Shown one piece after another: positions 1-10,598 of a stretch of 64,000 nucleotides of DNA (within the stretch, counting starts at the first letter, position 1; each line of letters begins with the position of its first letter). Both the position numbers and the translations under genes were made by a program. The notes below the pieces were generated by a model. That model was given only the letters and a program-made list of their open reading frames with translations, made no database searches and was not told the DNA's origin. Origin of the DNA: Macrococcoides goetzii (GTDB lineage: Bacteria > Bacillota > Bacilli > Staphylococcales > Staphylococcaceae); contig NZ_MJBI02000001.1 in assembly GCF_002742385.2 (NCBI RefSeq), positions 868,001 through 932,000 of the forward strand, in the 5' to 3' direction.

Positions 1-29
1 ATTTTGCCGCCTCTAAGTAATGTTGACAT
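1..29 (-). CDS. pyrC: Dihydroorotase, 5' end only (probable pyrC)
   Basis: Only the first nine complete codons and part of a tenth are inside the window, starting with ATG at 29-27 and reading MSTLLRGGK. An AAGGAG ribosome binding site lies at 43-38, eight bases before the ATG. The position directly after pyrB in an operon that starts with pyrR fits pyrC, which codes for dihydroorotase (third step of UMP synthesis). The name rests on operon order and start context, since too little protein is visible for a family match. Confidence 0.6.
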
Positions 30-94
30 AGTATGCACTCCTTGAAATATGATTTATGTTTATTTTACAATTTCCTAATTCTTATTACACGTTA

Positions 95-994
<900 letters not shown>

Positions 995-1009
995 TTATTG
1001 TATTTTATA

Positions 1010-2326
1010 TTAGTAATCCTCGTGTGTTTTTGATTCAGGCAAGATAGCGTTTAATATAATACCAGCAAGAGCTGCTAATGCCATACCTTCAATATTTAAA
1101 TGAATTTGATTCACTGTTAGATCAATGTGGGCTTTACCAATCCCTAAAACTAAAATGACAGAGGCGATGACTAAGTTTCGCTTATCGCCAAAATCCACTT
1201 TCGATTCAACGAGCATACGTAAACCACTTGAAGCGATAATACCGAATAACAGTATTGACACACCACCCATTACGGGAGTGGGGATACTTGATACAAGTGC
1301 TGTAAATTTACCTACAAATCCTAAAATAAGAGCAAGGACTGCAGCACCACCGATCACCCATATACTATAAATTCTTGTAATCGCAAGAACGCCAATATTT
1401 TCACCATAAGTTGTACTCGGTGGTCCACCGATCAGTGAAGCGACCATGGTTGAAATTCCATCACCCATTAAACTGCGGTGTAATCCTGGATTTTTAAAGA
1501 AGTTACGTCCTACAATTTTATTAATTACGATTTGGTGACCAATATGTTCACTAACCGTTACAAATACGATTGGTAACATAATCATTATCAATACCCAATC
1601 AAACTGTGGTTCATAATTAACATATGGTAAATATACTTTAGGCGCTTCAAACCATTGTGCTTTTTCTATACCTGTGAAATCTACTACGCCTAGAAAGATA
1701 GAAGTTATATATCCAACAATTATTCCAATAAGTACCGGGATAATTGATAAGAAACCTCTCACTGCCACAGAAAAAATAATTACTGTTAGCAGTGTAATCA
1801 ATGCAATACTTAAATATGTAAGGTTATAACCCTTCATTGCACCACTATCTGTATACATTGCCATATTAACTGCAACTGGTGCTAATCCTAAACCAATGAC
1901 CATAATCACCGGTCCAACTACAACTGGTGGTAAAAGTTTAAGTAACCAATTGACACCAACCATTTTGATTATCAGTCCGATAATAACGTACATTAAACCA
2001 CTCATGAAAAGAGCCATTAACATTTCACCCATCTCATGGGTTTTAAGACCCACGATAATTGGTGTGATGAATGCGAAACTTGAGCCTAAGTAGGCAGGAA
2101 TTTTTCCTTTTGTAATTAATATATAGAGTAACGTTCCTAGACCAGATGCAATTAACGCAGCTGACACTGGTAACCCTGTTAAATAAGGTACTAATACCGT
2201 TGCACCAAACATTGCAAATAAATGTTGTGAACTCAGTAAGAACCACTGACTTGCTTTCGGTTTTTCGTGAACATCGAGTACAGGTTCAACAGTTCTTTCG
2301 TAAATTTCTTCATTTGTAGAATTCAT
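1010..2326 (-). CDS. pyrP: Uracil permease
   Basis: Proton-linked uracil uptake through the cell membrane (NCS2 / xanthine-uracil permease family). The protein has about twelve hydrophobic segments with Gly/Pro-rich breaks, and the stretch GGPPSTTYGENIGV matches the conserved NCS2 substrate-site region. I start at the ATG of MNSTNEE (2326), because GGGAGGAAATT precedes it; the longer open frame to 2368 runs into the attenuator hairpin and is unlikely to be translated. Its place between pyrR and pyrB is typical of Bacillales pyr operons. Confidence 0.95.
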   Translation of the reverse strand: MNSTNEEIYERTVEPVLDVHEKPKASQWFLLSSQHLFAMFGATVLVPYLTGLPVSAALIASGLGTLLYILITKGKIPAYLGSSFAFITPIIVGLKTHEMGEMLMALFMSGLMYVIIGLIIKMVGVNWLLKLLPPVVVGPVIMVIGLGLAPVAVNMAMYTDSGAMKGYNLTYLSIALITLLTVIIFSVAVRGFLSIIPVLIGIIVGYITSIFLGVVDFTGIEKAQWFEAPKVYLPYVNYEPQFDWVLIMIMLPIVFVTVSEHIGHQIVINKIVGRNFFKNPGLHRSLMGDGISTMVASLIGGPPSTTYGENIGVLAITRIYSIWVIGGAAVLALILGFVGKFTALVSSIPTPVMGGVSILLFGIIASSGLRMLVESKVDFGDKRNLVIASVILVLGIGKAHIDLTVNQIHLNIEGMALAALAGIILNAILPESKTHEDY

Positions 2327-2352
2327 AATTTCCTCCCTTTTTACCATTAAAA

Positions 2353-2380
2353 AAGTCTCTTTGCACATGCAAAGAGACTT
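2353..2380 (-). terminator. PyrR-controlled attenuator terminator before pyrP
   Basis: On the minus strand this is a perfect 12-bp stem with a four-base loop followed by six T, which is an intrinsic terminator. It ends about 20 bases before the pyrP ribosome binding site. It belongs to the second pyr attenuator. Confidence 0.9.
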
Positions 2381-2438
2381 AAGTGTCTATTACTCACTTA
2401 AACCCTTTGCAGGTGTCTCGCACCAACTTAAAAGAGTT
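2379..2438 (-). promoter_or_regulatory. PyrR binding loop and antiterminator, pyrR-pyrP junction
   Basis: Bases 2401-2438 fold on the minus strand into AACTCTTT paired with AAAGGGTT, with an upper GGTG/CACC stem and the loop CGAGA, which fits the NGNGA core of PyrR-binding loops. The UMP-bound PyrR protein would hold this hairpin. The competing antiterminator TTAAGTG/CACTTAA (2379-2401) overlaps both the 3' arm of the binding loop and the 5' arm of the terminator. The pyrR stop codon lies inside the binding loop. Confidence 0.75.
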
Positions 2439-2961
2439 ATTTAATATAAACTTGTGTTCGCTCATCGACTTCATCTAATAAGACTATGACTTCTTCTGAA
2501 GTTGCCGTAGGAATATTTTTACCGATAAAATCCGCACGTATTGGCAATTCACGATGTCCTCTATCTACAAGCGTTGCCAGACTGATGCGTTTTGGACGTA
2601 CATGGTCTAATATCGCATCAAGAGAAGCACGTACTGTTCTGCCTGTGAAAAGAACATCATCAACAATCACAACATGTTGATTGTTCATATCAGTATCAAT
2701 CTCGTAAGCGATAACATCCGAGCTGATGCGATCAGTCTTATCATCACGATAATTTGTTACATCTAAAATGCCTGTCGGTACTTTAATACCATCGATGCGT
2801 TCAATTTTTGACTGAATGCGGTTAGCAAGATAAATGCCACGTGTACGAATACCAAGAAGTACCAGATTATCTGCACCTTTATTATTTTCAAGAATTTCAT
2901 GCGCAATACGTGTTAACGTACGGTCTACAGCTTTATCATCCAGCACGATTCTTTTATCCAC
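2437..2961 (-). CDS. pyrR: Bifunctional pyr operon attenuator / uracil phosphoribosyltransferase
   Basis: PyrR binds the pyr mRNA leader when UMP or UTP is plentiful and causes early termination; it also has weak uracil phosphoribosyltransferase activity. The PRPP loop DDVLFTGRT is at residues 101-109. The length of 174 aa is normal. The start is GTG (2961), seven bases after GAGGAGG; the ATG overlapping it is in another frame. It is the first gene of the operon and regulates its own transcript through the leader at 2981-3039. Confidence 0.97.
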   Translation of the reverse strand: MDKRIVLDDKAVDRTLTRIAHEILENNKGADNLVLLGIRTRGIYLANRIQSKIERIDGIKVPTGILDVTNYRDDKTDRISSDVIAYEIDTDMNNQHVVIVDDVLFTGRTVRASLDAILDHVRPKRISLATLVDRGHRELPIRADFIGKNIPTATSEEVIVLLDEVDERTQVYIK

Positions 2962-2980
2962 ATTAATTCCCTCCTCAAAA

Positions 2981-3009
2981 AATCCTCACGTCAAATAGAC
3001 GTGAGGATT
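2981..3009 (-). terminator. Attenuator terminator in the pyrR leader
   Basis: Perfect 12-bp stem (2981-2992 with 2998-3009), five-base loop and a run of T on the minus strand, just before the pyrR ribosome binding site. This is the terminator half of the first pyr attenuator. Confidence 0.92.
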
Positions 3010-3014
3010 CCTCG

Positions 3015-3050
3015 ACGCCTTTTAAGCCTCTCTGGACTTAATTAAAAGCA
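3015..3050 (-). promoter_or_regulatory. PyrR binding loop in the pyrR leader
   Basis: The minus strand carries AGTCCAGAGAGGCT (core 3024-3039), the classical PyrR binding sequence: stem AGTC/GGCT closing the hexaloop CAGAGA, flanked by the pairing arms CTTTT and AAAAGG. It lies between the promoter and the terminator at 2981-3009, so bound PyrR would favour termination. Confidence 0.9.
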
Positions 3051-3074
3051 TTAACGTGTGATTTATTACATATA

Positions 3075-3102
3075 ATAATAGCACTATTAATTTCAATGTC
3101 AA
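3075..3102 (-). promoter_or_regulatory. Promoter of the pyr operon
   Basis: On the minus strand a perfect -35 TTGACA (3102-3097) is separated by 16 bases from a -10 TATTAT (3080-3075). Transcription would start near 3068 and run straight into the PyrR leader. Confidence 0.75.
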
Positions 3103-3123
3103 TCATCATAGAAAAATTACATT

Positions 3124-4029
3124 TTATTTTCTAAGTTTCGTTAAAATTTCTTCAAAATATTCAGGTATTGGCGCTGTACGTTCAATGTATTCACCAGTAA
3201 CCGGATGTTCAAATCCAATTACACCAGCATGCAACGCTTGTCCATCAATATCCATCGTTTTCTTCGGTCCATATTTAGGATCACCAACTAATGGGAAACC
3301 AATATGCTTCATATGTACACGAATTTGGTGTGTACGTCCAGTTTCTAATACACATTCTACTAAAGTATATTTATCAAATGTTTCGATTACATTGAAATGT
3401 GTGACTGCCTGCTTACCATTATCTACTATCGCCATTTCCTGACGATCACGCACATTACGTCCAATTGGTGCATCAATCGTACCAAATTCGTGTGGAATGA
3501 CACCGTGTACCAGTGCAGTATATTTACGCGTTACAGACTTATCAACCAATTGTTCTACAAGTCCGCGATGTGCGATATCATTTTTAGCAATCATAAGTAA
3601 TCCAGATGTATCCTTATCGATACGATGAACGATACCCGGACGAATCTCGCCGTTAATACCTGATAAGTCTTTAATCGCATACATCAATCCATTTACCAAT
3701 GTACCATTCGGATGACCAGGTGCTGGATGCACTACCATGCCTTTTGGTTTATAGACAATTGCAACATCTTTATCTTCATAGTAAATTTCAATACCTAAAT
3801 CTTCAGCTTGCAAATCAATTTCCTCTACAGGTTTTTCAGTAACAACAATTTCATCGTCCAAGCGAAGTTTATAGTTCGCTTTCACTGGTTTTCCATTAAC
3901 GATTACTAAATCTAGTTTGATCCAGTCCTGAATTTGGTTACGAGACCAATCTTCATTCATATCTGTTAAGTAGCGATCAATTCTTGATCCTACTTCTTCT
4001 TCTTCAATTAAAAAATTATATGTTTCCAT
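3124..4029 (-). CDS. rluD: Pseudouridine synthase, RluA/RluD family (YlyB-like)
   Basis: Converts uridine to pseudouridine in RNA, probably 23S rRNA. It has an N-terminal S4 RNA-binding domain (about residues 13-75) and an RluA catalytic domain with HRIDKDTSG, catalytic Asp138. It starts at the ATG of METYNF (4029), after AGAGGAG; the longer frame upstream is inside lspA. The start overlaps the end of lspA by 14 bases, which suggests coupled translation. The lspA-rluD-pyrR order is conserved in staphylococci and bacilli. The exact target uridine cannot be read from the sequence. Confidence 0.92.
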   Translation of the reverse strand: METYNFLIEEEEVGSRIDRYLTDMNEDWSRNQIQDWIKLDLVIVNGKPVKANYKLRLDDEIVVTEKPVEEIDLQAEDLGIEIYYEDKDVAIVYKPKGMVVHPAPGHPNGTLVNGLMYAIKDLSGINGEIRPGIVHRIDKDTSGLLMIAKNDIAHRGLVEQLVDKSVTRKYTALVHGVIPHEFGTIDAPIGRNVRDRQEMAIVDNGKQAVTHFNVIETFDKYTLVECVLETGRTHQIRVHMKHIGFPLVGDPKYGPKKTMDIDGQALHAGVIGFEHPVTGEYIERTAPIPEYFEEILTKLRK

Positions 4030-4507
4030 TTCTTTTCTCCTCTTTTTGGTTAAATAACATGTCATAGAGTAAGACAATAACACCGATTGTTAAACAGCTA
4101 TCAGCCACATTAAAAATCGGGAAATCATAATTGATAATTTTAGTATCAATAAAATCTACAACATTTCCACGTAATAGACGATCAATAAAATTACCGATTG
4201 CACCAGCAAAAATTAAAGTTAGGCCAAGCTGCATTATCGGATTGAACATTGCTTCTTTATAATAAAAGAAAGCGATCGCTACTAATACGATAACTGTAAT
4301 AATATAAAAGAAAGTCATTTGATTTTGTAACATCCCCCATGCAGCACCATGGTTTCTATGTGATGTAATTTCTAAAATATCACCGATTACAGAAATACTG
4401 TCACCGATTTTCATTGTTTTAACAATAATATATTTCGTTATCTGATCCATCGCGATTAAAAATATCGCTAAAATAGACATCATTGTAAGGTTATATCGCT
4501 TGTTCAT
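4016..4507 (-). CDS. lspA: Lipoprotein signal peptidase II
   Basis: Membrane aspartyl protease that removes the signal peptide of prolipoproteins after lipid attachment to the lipobox cysteine. Its 163 aa form four hydrophobic segments. The catalytic aspartates are visible as Asp118 in VVDFID and Asp136 in FNVADS, with the family motif GNFIDR at 105-110. The window also encodes likely substrates (CtaC and the YkyA-like lipoprotein). It sits between ileS and rluD. Confidence 0.96.
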   Translation of the reverse strand: MNKRYNLTMMSILAIFLIAMDQITKYIIVKTMKIGDSISVIGDILEITSHRNHGAAWGMLQNQMTFFYIITVIVLVAIAFFYYKEAMFNPIMQLGLTLIFAGAIGNFIDRLLRGNVVDFIDTKIINYDFPIFNVADSCLTIGVIVLLYDMLFNQKEEKRNGNI

Positions 4508-4661
4508 AATTTCACTCCAATCTTTAGTATTTTAACATATTTTTATGGGTAAGTCTGTTTTTGTTTTTGAAACACTGAAATAGTTTACATAATATAATTA
4601 CGACTTATTTTTAAAGTTTAATAAATAATTACGAAACAAGTTAATGTCATTCACAATTAGA

Positions 4662-4697
4662 AATCCCGAACGCACTCACAACAGTACGCTCGGGATT
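4662..4697 (-). terminator. Terminator after ileS
   Basis: On the minus strand AATCCCGA pairs with TCGGGATT and the stem extends to about 15 bp with two wobble pairs, six-base loop. The following T tract is interrupted, so some read-through into lspA is possible. Confidence 0.7.
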
Positions 4698-4704
4698 CAC
4701 TATA

Positions 4705-7452
4705 TTATTTACTTTCTAAAACACTTAAACATCTCGGACAAACATGTGGGTGTTTATGATCTTCTGCTGTAATTTCAGTTGAGTAATTCCAGCATCTTTC
4801 ACATTTTTCACCATCAGCACGTTCTACTAATACGTTTAAGTTTGTATATTGCGTACCTACTGCACTATCACTTACTTTTGCCTGAGAAACGATAAACAAT
4901 TGATGTAAGTTATCAAATGATTGAAGTAATGCTAAATCATCAGCATTTTCAGTGAATACAGTAACTTTTGCTTCTAAAGGTTTTCCGATCACTTTTTCAT
5001 TACGTAAGTTTTCGATACCTTTTAACACATCATCACGAAGTTCTAAGAATCTAGACCATTTCTCGATTAATACATGATCCACATCATGAACTGCAGGCAT
5101 ATCCGTTAAATGAACACTTTCTTCAGTAACATGTGGTGTGTGACTCCAGATTTCTTCTGCTGTATGTGGAATAATTGGCGCTAAAACTTTCGTTAAAGAA
5201 GTTAATACTTCATATACTACCGTTTGCATGCTACGACGAACGTGACTATCTGCTGCTTCGATGTAAAGAATATCTTTACCGTAATCTAAATAGAAGTTAC
5301 TTAATTCAACATTGATAAAGTTTTGTAATTCCTGATAAATATCAAGATAGTCGTTATTTTCATAATGCTCATGTGTATTGTTTACAAAATTATACAATTT
5401 ATTTAACATAAACTGATCGATTTCTTTTAAATCTTCATAAGCAACTGCATCTGTTGCAGGATTGAAATCATTCACGTTACCTAATAAGAATTTAAATGTG
5501 TTACGGATTTTACGGTATACTTCTGATACTTGTTTTAAGATATCATCAGAAATACGTACGTCTGCTAAATAGTCTACAGACATTACCCATAGACGAATGA
5601 TATCTGCACCCATTTGTTTTACGACTTTTTCAGGTAGCACTGTGTTGCCCAGAGATTTACTCATCTTACGACCTTTTCCGTCCATTACAAATCCATGTGA
5701 TAACAGCTTTTTATAAGGTGATTTCCCACGTGTTGCAACAGCTGTCGTAATTGAAGAGTTAAACCATCCACGATACTGGTCACTACCTTCAAAGTATAAG
5801 TCTGCCGGGAATGATAATTCAGGACGCGCTTCTAATACACCACGATGTGATGAACCTGAATCAAACCATACATCCATAATATCTGTTTCTTTTGTGAATT
5901 CGCCATTAGGACTGCCAGGATGCGTAAATCCTTCAGGTAATAGATCTTTCGCTTCTCTTTCGTACCATACATTAGAGCCGTGTTCTTCAAATAAAGATGC
6001 AATATGTTCAATTACCGCTTCATCCATAATGATGTCACCGTTTTCTGCATAGAATACAGGTAATGGCACACCCCATACGCGTTGACGTGAAATTACCCAG
6101 TCTCCTCGGTCACGAATCATATTGTAAATACGTGTTTTACCCCATTCCACTTTAAATTCAGTTTCATCGATCGCATTTAAGATATCTTGACGCACTTTAT
6201 TAATTGACGCAAACCATTGTGGTGTTGCACGGAAGATTACAGGTTTTTTAGTTCTCCAGTCATGAGGATATGAATGCGTGAAGAAATCTAATTTTAATAA
6301 TGCGCCAACTTCTTTTAAACGCTCTGTGATCACTGGATTTGCTTTATCATAGAATAATCCTTCAAATTCTCCAGCTTCTTTTGTAAATACACCTTTATCA
6401 TCAACTGGTGAAATAACCGGTAAGTCATATTTTTGTCCAACGATAAAGTCATCTTCACCATGACCAGGTGCAGTGTGAACACAGCCAGTACCAGCATCTG
6501 TAGTAACGTGATCACCTAAGATGATGATTGATTTTCTGTCTTCAATTAATGGATGCTGTGTTTCAATCAACTCTAATTCTGAACCTTTAAATTCTTTTTC
6601 AAGTACAACACTTTCTTTATCCCAGCCAATTGCTTCACATACACTATCAAGTAATGCTTGCGCCACGATATATGAGTTACCTTCAATCGCTACTTGTACA
6701 TACGTTAACTCTGGATTTAAAGAGATCGCAACGTTAGCAGGAATTGTCCAAGGAGTAGTTGTCCAGATTACAAATTTAACACCAGGGTCTACGATGCCAC
6801 GCCCATCAACTGTATCAAATGCTACATAGATAGATGCGGATTTTTTATCCTGATATTCAATCTCAGCTTCTGCTAAAGATGATTCACTAGATGGAGACCA
6901 GTAAACTGGCTTCTTACCTTTATAGATATAACCCTTTTTAGCCATATCTCCAAATAGACGAATTTGTTCTGCTTCAAATTTTTCCTGTAACGTAATATAA
7001 GGATTTTCCCAGTCGCCATTAACACCAAGACGTTTGAAGTCTGCTTTTTGTAATTCAACTTGTTCTAATGCATATTTGCGACATAATTCACGGAATTCTG
7101 CAGTAGACATTTCTTTACGATTGACACCTTTTTTAGTTAAAGCTTGTTCAATCGGTAAACCATGCGTATCCCATCCAGGAACATAAGGTGTGTAAAAACC
7201 ATTCATCGCTTTATAACGCGTGATAAAATCTTTAATAATTTTATTTAAAGCATGTCCCATATGAATTTGTCCGTTCGCATACGGTGGTCCATCGTGTAGA
7301 ATATACGGTGTTTTACCTTCATTTTTCTTTAATAATTTTTCATATAGATTTTTTCCATCCCAGCTACTTTGAATTTGAGGTTCCTTGTTTGGTAATCCTC
7401 CACGCATTGGAAAATCTGTTTTTGGCATTAATAATGTGTCTTTATAATCCAT
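4705..7452 (-). CDS. ileS: Isoleucyl-tRNA synthetase
   Basis: Charges tRNA-Ile with isoleucine in the cytosol. Class I synthetase signatures are present: HMGH at 64-67 and KMSKS near 597. The C-terminal zinc finger is formed by CERC (884-887) and CPRC (905-908). The length of 915 aa matches the chromosomal, bacterial-type IleRS of staphylococci rather than the longer MupA-type enzyme. It starts with ATG after AGGAGG. Expression should be controlled by the T-box leader upstream (7473-7700), which senses uncharged tRNA. Confidence 0.98.
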   Translation of the reverse strand: MDYKDTLLMPKTDFPMRGGLPNKEPQIQSSWDGKNLYEKLLKKNEGKTPYILHDGPPYANGQIHMGHALNKIIKDFITRYKAMNGFYTPYVPGWDTHGLPIEQALTKKGVNRKEMSTAEFRELCRKYALEQVELQKADFKRLGVNGDWENPYITLQEKFEAEQIRLFGDMAKKGYIYKGKKPVYWSPSSESSLAEAEIEYQDKKSASIYVAFDTVDGRGIVDPGVKFVIWTTTPWTIPANVAISLNPELTYVQVAIEGNSYIVAQALLDSVCEAIGWDKESVVLEKEFKGSELELIETQHPLIEDRKSIIILGDHVTTDAGTGCVHTAPGHGEDDFIVGQKYDLPVISPVDDKGVFTKEAGEFEGLFYDKANPVITERLKEVGALLKLDFFTHSYPHDWRTKKPVIFRATPQWFASINKVRQDILNAIDETEFKVEWGKTRIYNMIRDRGDWVISRQRVWGVPLPVFYAENGDIIMDEAVIEHIASLFEEHGSNVWYEREAKDLLPEGFTHPGSPNGEFTKETDIMDVWFDSGSSHRGVLEARPELSFPADLYFEGSDQYRGWFNSSITTAVATRGKSPYKKLLSHGFVMDGKGRKMSKSLGNTVLPEKVVKQMGADIIRLWVMSVDYLADVRISDDILKQVSEVYRKIRNTFKFLLGNVNDFNPATDAVAYEDLKEIDQFMLNKLYNFVNNTHEHYENNDYLDIYQELQNFINVELSNFYLDYGKDILYIEAADSHVRRSMQTVVYEVLTSLTKVLAPIIPHTAEEIWSHTPHVTEESVHLTDMPAVHDVDHVLIEKWSRFLELRDDVLKGIENLRNEKVIGKPLEAKVTVFTENADDLALLQSFDNLHQLFIVSQAKVSDSAVGTQYTNLNVLVERADGEKCERCWNYSTEITAEDHKHPHVCPRCLSVLESK

Positions 7453-7472
7453 TTAATATTCCTCCTGAAAAA

Positions 7473-7700
7473 TAAAAAAACACTTAAGCTGATTGCTTCA
7501 GGACGAACGAATCCGCGGTACCACCTGAATTAACTCAACTTAAGAGTTCTCTTTAATATATTTAATTGAATATAGACTGATCTTATCTATTTATCGATGA
7601 TTAGGCTCCCACTCACCCTAATTCGCTGTGCATGTCATCAATAGATACGGTTCTATATGATTATTTTGATTATTCTTTATACTATCACGTTTTTATTCAT
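7473..7700 (-). promoter_or_regulatory. T-box riboswitch leader of ileS
   Basis: The minus strand has the T-box core AGGTGGTACCGCG (around 7513-7526), which pairs with the tRNA acceptor end. It is followed by a terminator made of two nested stems: 7535-7544 with 7483-7492, and 7524-7529 with 7497-7502, ending in a run of seven T. Upstream is a stem I region (about 7570-7650) holding an AUC triplet in AATCATCGAT that could be the isoleucine specifier; that assignment is tentative. A possible promoter is TTATCA-N17-TAGTAT near 7680-7708. Uncharged tRNA-Ile would favour read-through into ileS. Confidence 0.9.
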
Positions 7701-7739
7701 TTGATAAGTGAAAATAAATAATAAATAAAATTTCTTAAA

Positions 7740-8234
7740 TTATTCTTCTTCTAATGGTTTCATTTCTAAATCATAATTTAATAAATGATCCCAGTCTTCA
7801 CTCTTCAGAAGATCTAATTGCGCTTCAACTAACATTTTAAAACGCGCTCTAAAGATTTTTGATTGACGTTTCATATCTTCAGTCTGAAAAGCAATTTCCC
7901 TAGCTTGTTGCATCGCATCTTTCTTTATGAGTTCTGCGTGATTCTTTGCATCCTGGATAATTACATCAGCCTGCATACCAGCACTTGCTTTAATTTCGTC
8001 ACCTGCTTTTTGTGCGACGATTAAAGCTTCTGAGATGGTATTTTCAACGTTTTTAAATCGCGTAATATTCTCATCTTTATCAGCAATTAATTGCTCTAAC
8101 ATCTTTTTCTCTCGACGCATTGTTTCAAGCTCATCACTCAATGCTTTCAAATAATCTCTTACTTCGTTTTCATTTAAACCTTTATGCACTATATTAAACG
8201 ATTTATTTTGAATTTCTTCCGGACTAAATTTCAT
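7740..8234 (-). CDS. divIVA: Cell-division protein DivIVA
   Basis: Peripheral membrane protein that gathers at curved membranes of the septum and organises division proteins. The N-terminus MKFSPEEIQNKSF is the conserved lipid-binding start, followed by coiled coil from about 30 to 135 and an acidic tail. Its 164 aa are shorter than many Staphylococcus forms. It closes the dcw-associated minus-strand run, 15 bases after ylmH. Confidence 0.95.
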   Translation of the reverse strand: MKFSPEEIQNKSFNIVHKGLNENEVRDYLKALSDELETMRREKKMLEQLIADKDENITRFKNVENTISEALIVAQKAGDEIKASAGMQADVIIQDAKNHAELIKKDAMQQAREIAFQTEDMKRQSKIFRARFKMLVEAQLDLLKSEDWDHLLNYDLEMKPLEEE

Positions 8235-8249
8235 AATGTCACCTCATAA

Positions 8250-9020
8250 TTATTTAAACATCGTACCAAAAGTTATACGAATCTTATCTTTCTTTGTACG
8301 ATCTCCGATTGTTTCTATTTTACCACGACCGTAACCTTTTATTGAAATCAAATCATTCGTTTCAACATTGAAACTTGTCTTGTCAATAACAACATGATTC
8401 ACTTTTACGTGCTCAGCTTCAATATGTTTTTGTGCGATACTACGTGATTTATTAATCATTAAAGCCACAATATTATCAAGACGTAAACTAGAAACTGTTG
8501 ACTGATGTGAAGTGAATGGTTCGGAAGTATCTACCATTGCTTCTTTATCAATTTCAAACAACTTAATACGAGAACCTTTTAATTTCGTTAAATTCTGAAA
8601 TACAAAGTCTTTTAAATGTGAAGCAATTACAAACTGAATCTTGTCCCCAACGAGTATATCACCTAATAAATCACGTTTGAAGCCGATAGACATAAGTGCA
8701 CCTAACACATTACGATGTGTTAATGTTACAAATTTATCAGCATATTTAATTTCGATGATGGTTAACTCAAAATCCTCAGGACTCACTTCGTGATAACCAG
8801 GATAAATTAATGCGCGCATACGCTCACGCTCACCACGTCCGCCATTAAAAGATACATTCAGTTCCGTTCGATTAACAAGGGTCGTTAAAATAAACTGCTG
8901 ACGTGGATCTAAAAAATGCGTTAGAACTGGTGAATACTGAGATTCTGCCCGTTCTACTAAACTTTCTAAAAACTTTACAATCTCTATTTCTTCATTTCTA
9001 AAATGCTGATATAAATTCAT
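8250..9020 (-). CDS. ylmH: YlmH family RNA-binding protein (S4 domain)
   Basis: A protein of 256 aa with an N-terminal YlmH-specific region and a C-terminal S4 RNA-binding domain (about residues 180-245, from LRLDNIVALMINKSRS). Family members bind RNA or ribosomes; YlmH is reported in ribosome-associated quality control and is linked genetically to cell division. It lies between ylmG and divIVA, the normal place. Confidence 0.92.
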   Translation of the reverse strand: MNLYQHFRNEEIEIVKFLESLVERAESQYSPVLTHFLDPRQQFILTTLVNRTELNVSFNGGRGERERMRALIYPGYHEVSPEDFELTIIEIKYADKFVTLTHRNVLGALMSIGFKRDLLGDILVGDKIQFVIASHLKDFVFQNLTKLKGSRIKLFEIDKEAMVDTSEPFTSHQSTVSSLRLDNIVALMINKSRSIAQKHIEAEHVKVNHVVIDKTSFNVETNDLISIKGYGRGKIETIGDRTKKDKIRITFGTMFK

Positions 9021-9046
9021 AATATCCTCTTTTACTTTGACATGAA

Positions 9047-9072
9047 AAAAATCTCATAGCAATGAGATTTTT
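9047..9072 (-). terminator. Hairpin between ylmG and ylmH
   Basis: The 11-bp stem AAAAATCTCAT/ATGAGATTTTT with a four-base loop gives a T-rich tail on the minus strand. It lies in the 56-base gap between ylmG and ylmH and could act as a partial terminator inside the cluster, lowering ylmH-divIVA relative to sepF-ylmG. Confidence 0.7.
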
Positions 9073-9076
9073 AAGA

Positions 9077-9370
9077 TTATGCGAAATACGGTATGATAGC
9101 GTTAAAAATTGCAGCTAAACCAACTTGTAAAAACTTTAGGAAAATAAGCGCTGCAATGCTTGAAATATCAAACATACCAATCGGTGGTATCATACGTCTG
9201 AACGGTTCTAAAAATGGTTCATAAATTTTACCCATCCATTCACCAATTACAGATTCTCTTAATCCTGGAACCCAGGACATAAAGAAATATATTATCATCC
9301 CGATAGTATAAATATCAATTGCTTTAAGAATAAAGTTCATAATCAAAATTACTATTTCTAAAGTACTCAT
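9077..9370 (-). CDS. ylmG: YggT/YlmG family membrane protein
   Basis: Small membrane protein of 97 aa with two hydrophobic segments (about 8-32 and 68-92) around a polar part holding the conserved WVPGLRES and EPFLEPFRRMIPP stretches of the YggT family. Its role is unsettled; the gene travels with sepF. Its ATG overlaps the sepF stop codon (TAATG), which points to coupled translation. Confidence 0.93.
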   Translation of the reverse strand: MSTLEIVILIMNFILKAIDIYTIGMIIYFFMSWVPGLRESVIGEWMGKIYEPFLEPFRRMIPPIGMFDISSIAALIFLKFLQVGLAAIFNAIIPYFA

Positions 9371-9924
9371 TAAAACTCCTCGTGTTCATTATAATCTTCT
9401 GGTGCTTCTAACATTTCAGTGATTGATCCAGCTACTTCAACATTATCAGGTGTGCATAAAAAGATGTCTGCACCAATACGCTGAATGTCTCCGCCAATCG
9501 CATAGACAGTTCCACTTAAAAAATCAATGATACGTTTTGCAGAAATTTTATCTATACGTTGCAAGTTAACAAGTGTCGCACGACGATTTTTAAGTTCATC
9601 TGCAATATCTTGTGTATCACTAAAAACGCGTGGTTCAAATAAACAGACTTTAGAGATACTTGATGACGGTTGCTCATGCATATTCACAACATTGTTTTGA
9701 CTCACTTTGCGCTCATTCACTTTCACTTTAGATTTTACAGGTTCAGGTTTCGTGCGATACACCGTTTCTTGTTTGATAATCTTTTTATCTGCTTTGTCAT
9801 TACTCGCCTGAATTTTTTCTCTTTCAACTGTTTCTACAGCTTTTTTCGGTGTATTATCTTCATATACGACTTCTTCTTCATCTTCATAAACGAAGAATCC
9901 TTTAAATACATCTTTAATGGCCAT
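9370..9924 (-). CDS. sepF: Cell-division protein SepF
   Basis: Forms rings that tie FtsZ filaments to the membrane. The N-terminal [12 protein letters not shown] is the amphipathic membrane-binding helix; a variable charged linker follows (about 18-85), then the conserved SepF core from about 90 to 175, including the stretch [19 protein letters not shown]. It starts with ATG after AGGAGG, and its stop overlaps the ylmG start. Confidence 0.95.
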   Translation of the reverse strand: MAIKDVFKGFFVYEDEEEVVYEDNTPKKAVETVEREKIQASNDKADKKIIKQETVYRTKPEPVKSKVKVNERKVSQNNVVNMHEQPSSSISKVCLFEPRVFSDTQDIADELKNRRATLVNLQRIDKISAKRIIDFLSGTVYAIGGDIQRIGADIFLCTPDNVEVAGSITEMLEAPEDYNEHEEF

Positions 9925-9934
9925 AAATTCCCTC

Positions 9935-10597
9935 CTAACCGACGAGTTTCGTTCCTATACGAATAAACGTCGCACCTTCTTCTATCGCAATTTTGTAATC
10001 ATTACTCATTCCCATTGAAGTTTCAGTACATGGTGCATGTGGTAATGCCAATTCCTGAATTTTAAGTTGTAATTGCTTTAAATGTTTAAAGTAAGCTCTA
10101 ATTTCTATTTCATTGGCCTCAAGTGGTGCCATTGTCATTAAACCTACTACCTCAATGTTATCATATTCAGCTAAACTTTGGGTAAATGATTGTACTTCTT
10201 CCGGTTTAATACCGTGCTTGCTATCTTCTCCACTTACATTCACCTGAATAAAACATTTCACTTTTTTATCTGCGCGTTTTTGAATTTCTTTAGCCAAACT
10301 CATTCTATCTAATGAATGTAGATAATCTACCTGATTGATGACTTCTTTAACTTTTCTCGTCTGTAAAGACCCAATGAAATGCATCGTCACGTTGTCGATG
10401 TTTTCTTTTTTTTCAATAAATCCTTCAATTCGATTTTCACCTAAATCTTTAATTCCAGCAGATACTGCTTCTTTTGCACGTTCTGTTGAAACATACTTTG
10501 TTACCGCAATAATTGTCGGCGTTTGATGATAAGGTGAATTTGACTTACTCTCTTCAATATCATTTAAGATAACTTCCAGATTATCCTTAACTTCCAT
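9935..10597 (-). CDS. ylmE: PLP-binding protein YggS/YlmE (PLP homeostasis)
   Basis: Carries pyridoxal phosphate without known catalysis and helps keep free PLP and amino acid pools in balance. The PLP lysine is Lys34 in AVTKYVS; the end has the family motif SMGMSNDY and GTKLVG. I start at the ATG of MEVKDN (10597), after GAGGG; the TTG six codons upstream lacks a site. Its ribosome binding site lies in the end of ylmD. Confidence 0.93.
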   Translation of the reverse strand: MEVKDNLEVILNDIEESKSNSPYHQTPTIIAVTKYVSTERAKEAVSAGIKDLGENRIEGFIEKKENIDNVTMHFIGSLQTRKVKEVINQVDYLHSLDRMSLAKEIQKRADKKVKCFIQVNVSGEDSKHGIKPEEVQSFTQSLAEYDNIEVVGLMTMAPLEANEIEIRAYFKHLKQLQLKIQELALPHAPCTETSMGMSNDYKIAIEEGATFIRIGTKLVG

Positions 10598-10598
10598 A

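Noticed and set aside
2327-2368. Fourteen extra N-terminal codons of PyrP
   Set aside because: They read through the attenuator hairpin, and the strong GGGAGG site serves the ATG at 2326.
9670-9966. Plus-strand open frame of 98 aa rich in Phe
   Set aside because: Shadow of sepF; the Phe-rich content comes from reading the Lys/Glu-rich linker backwards.
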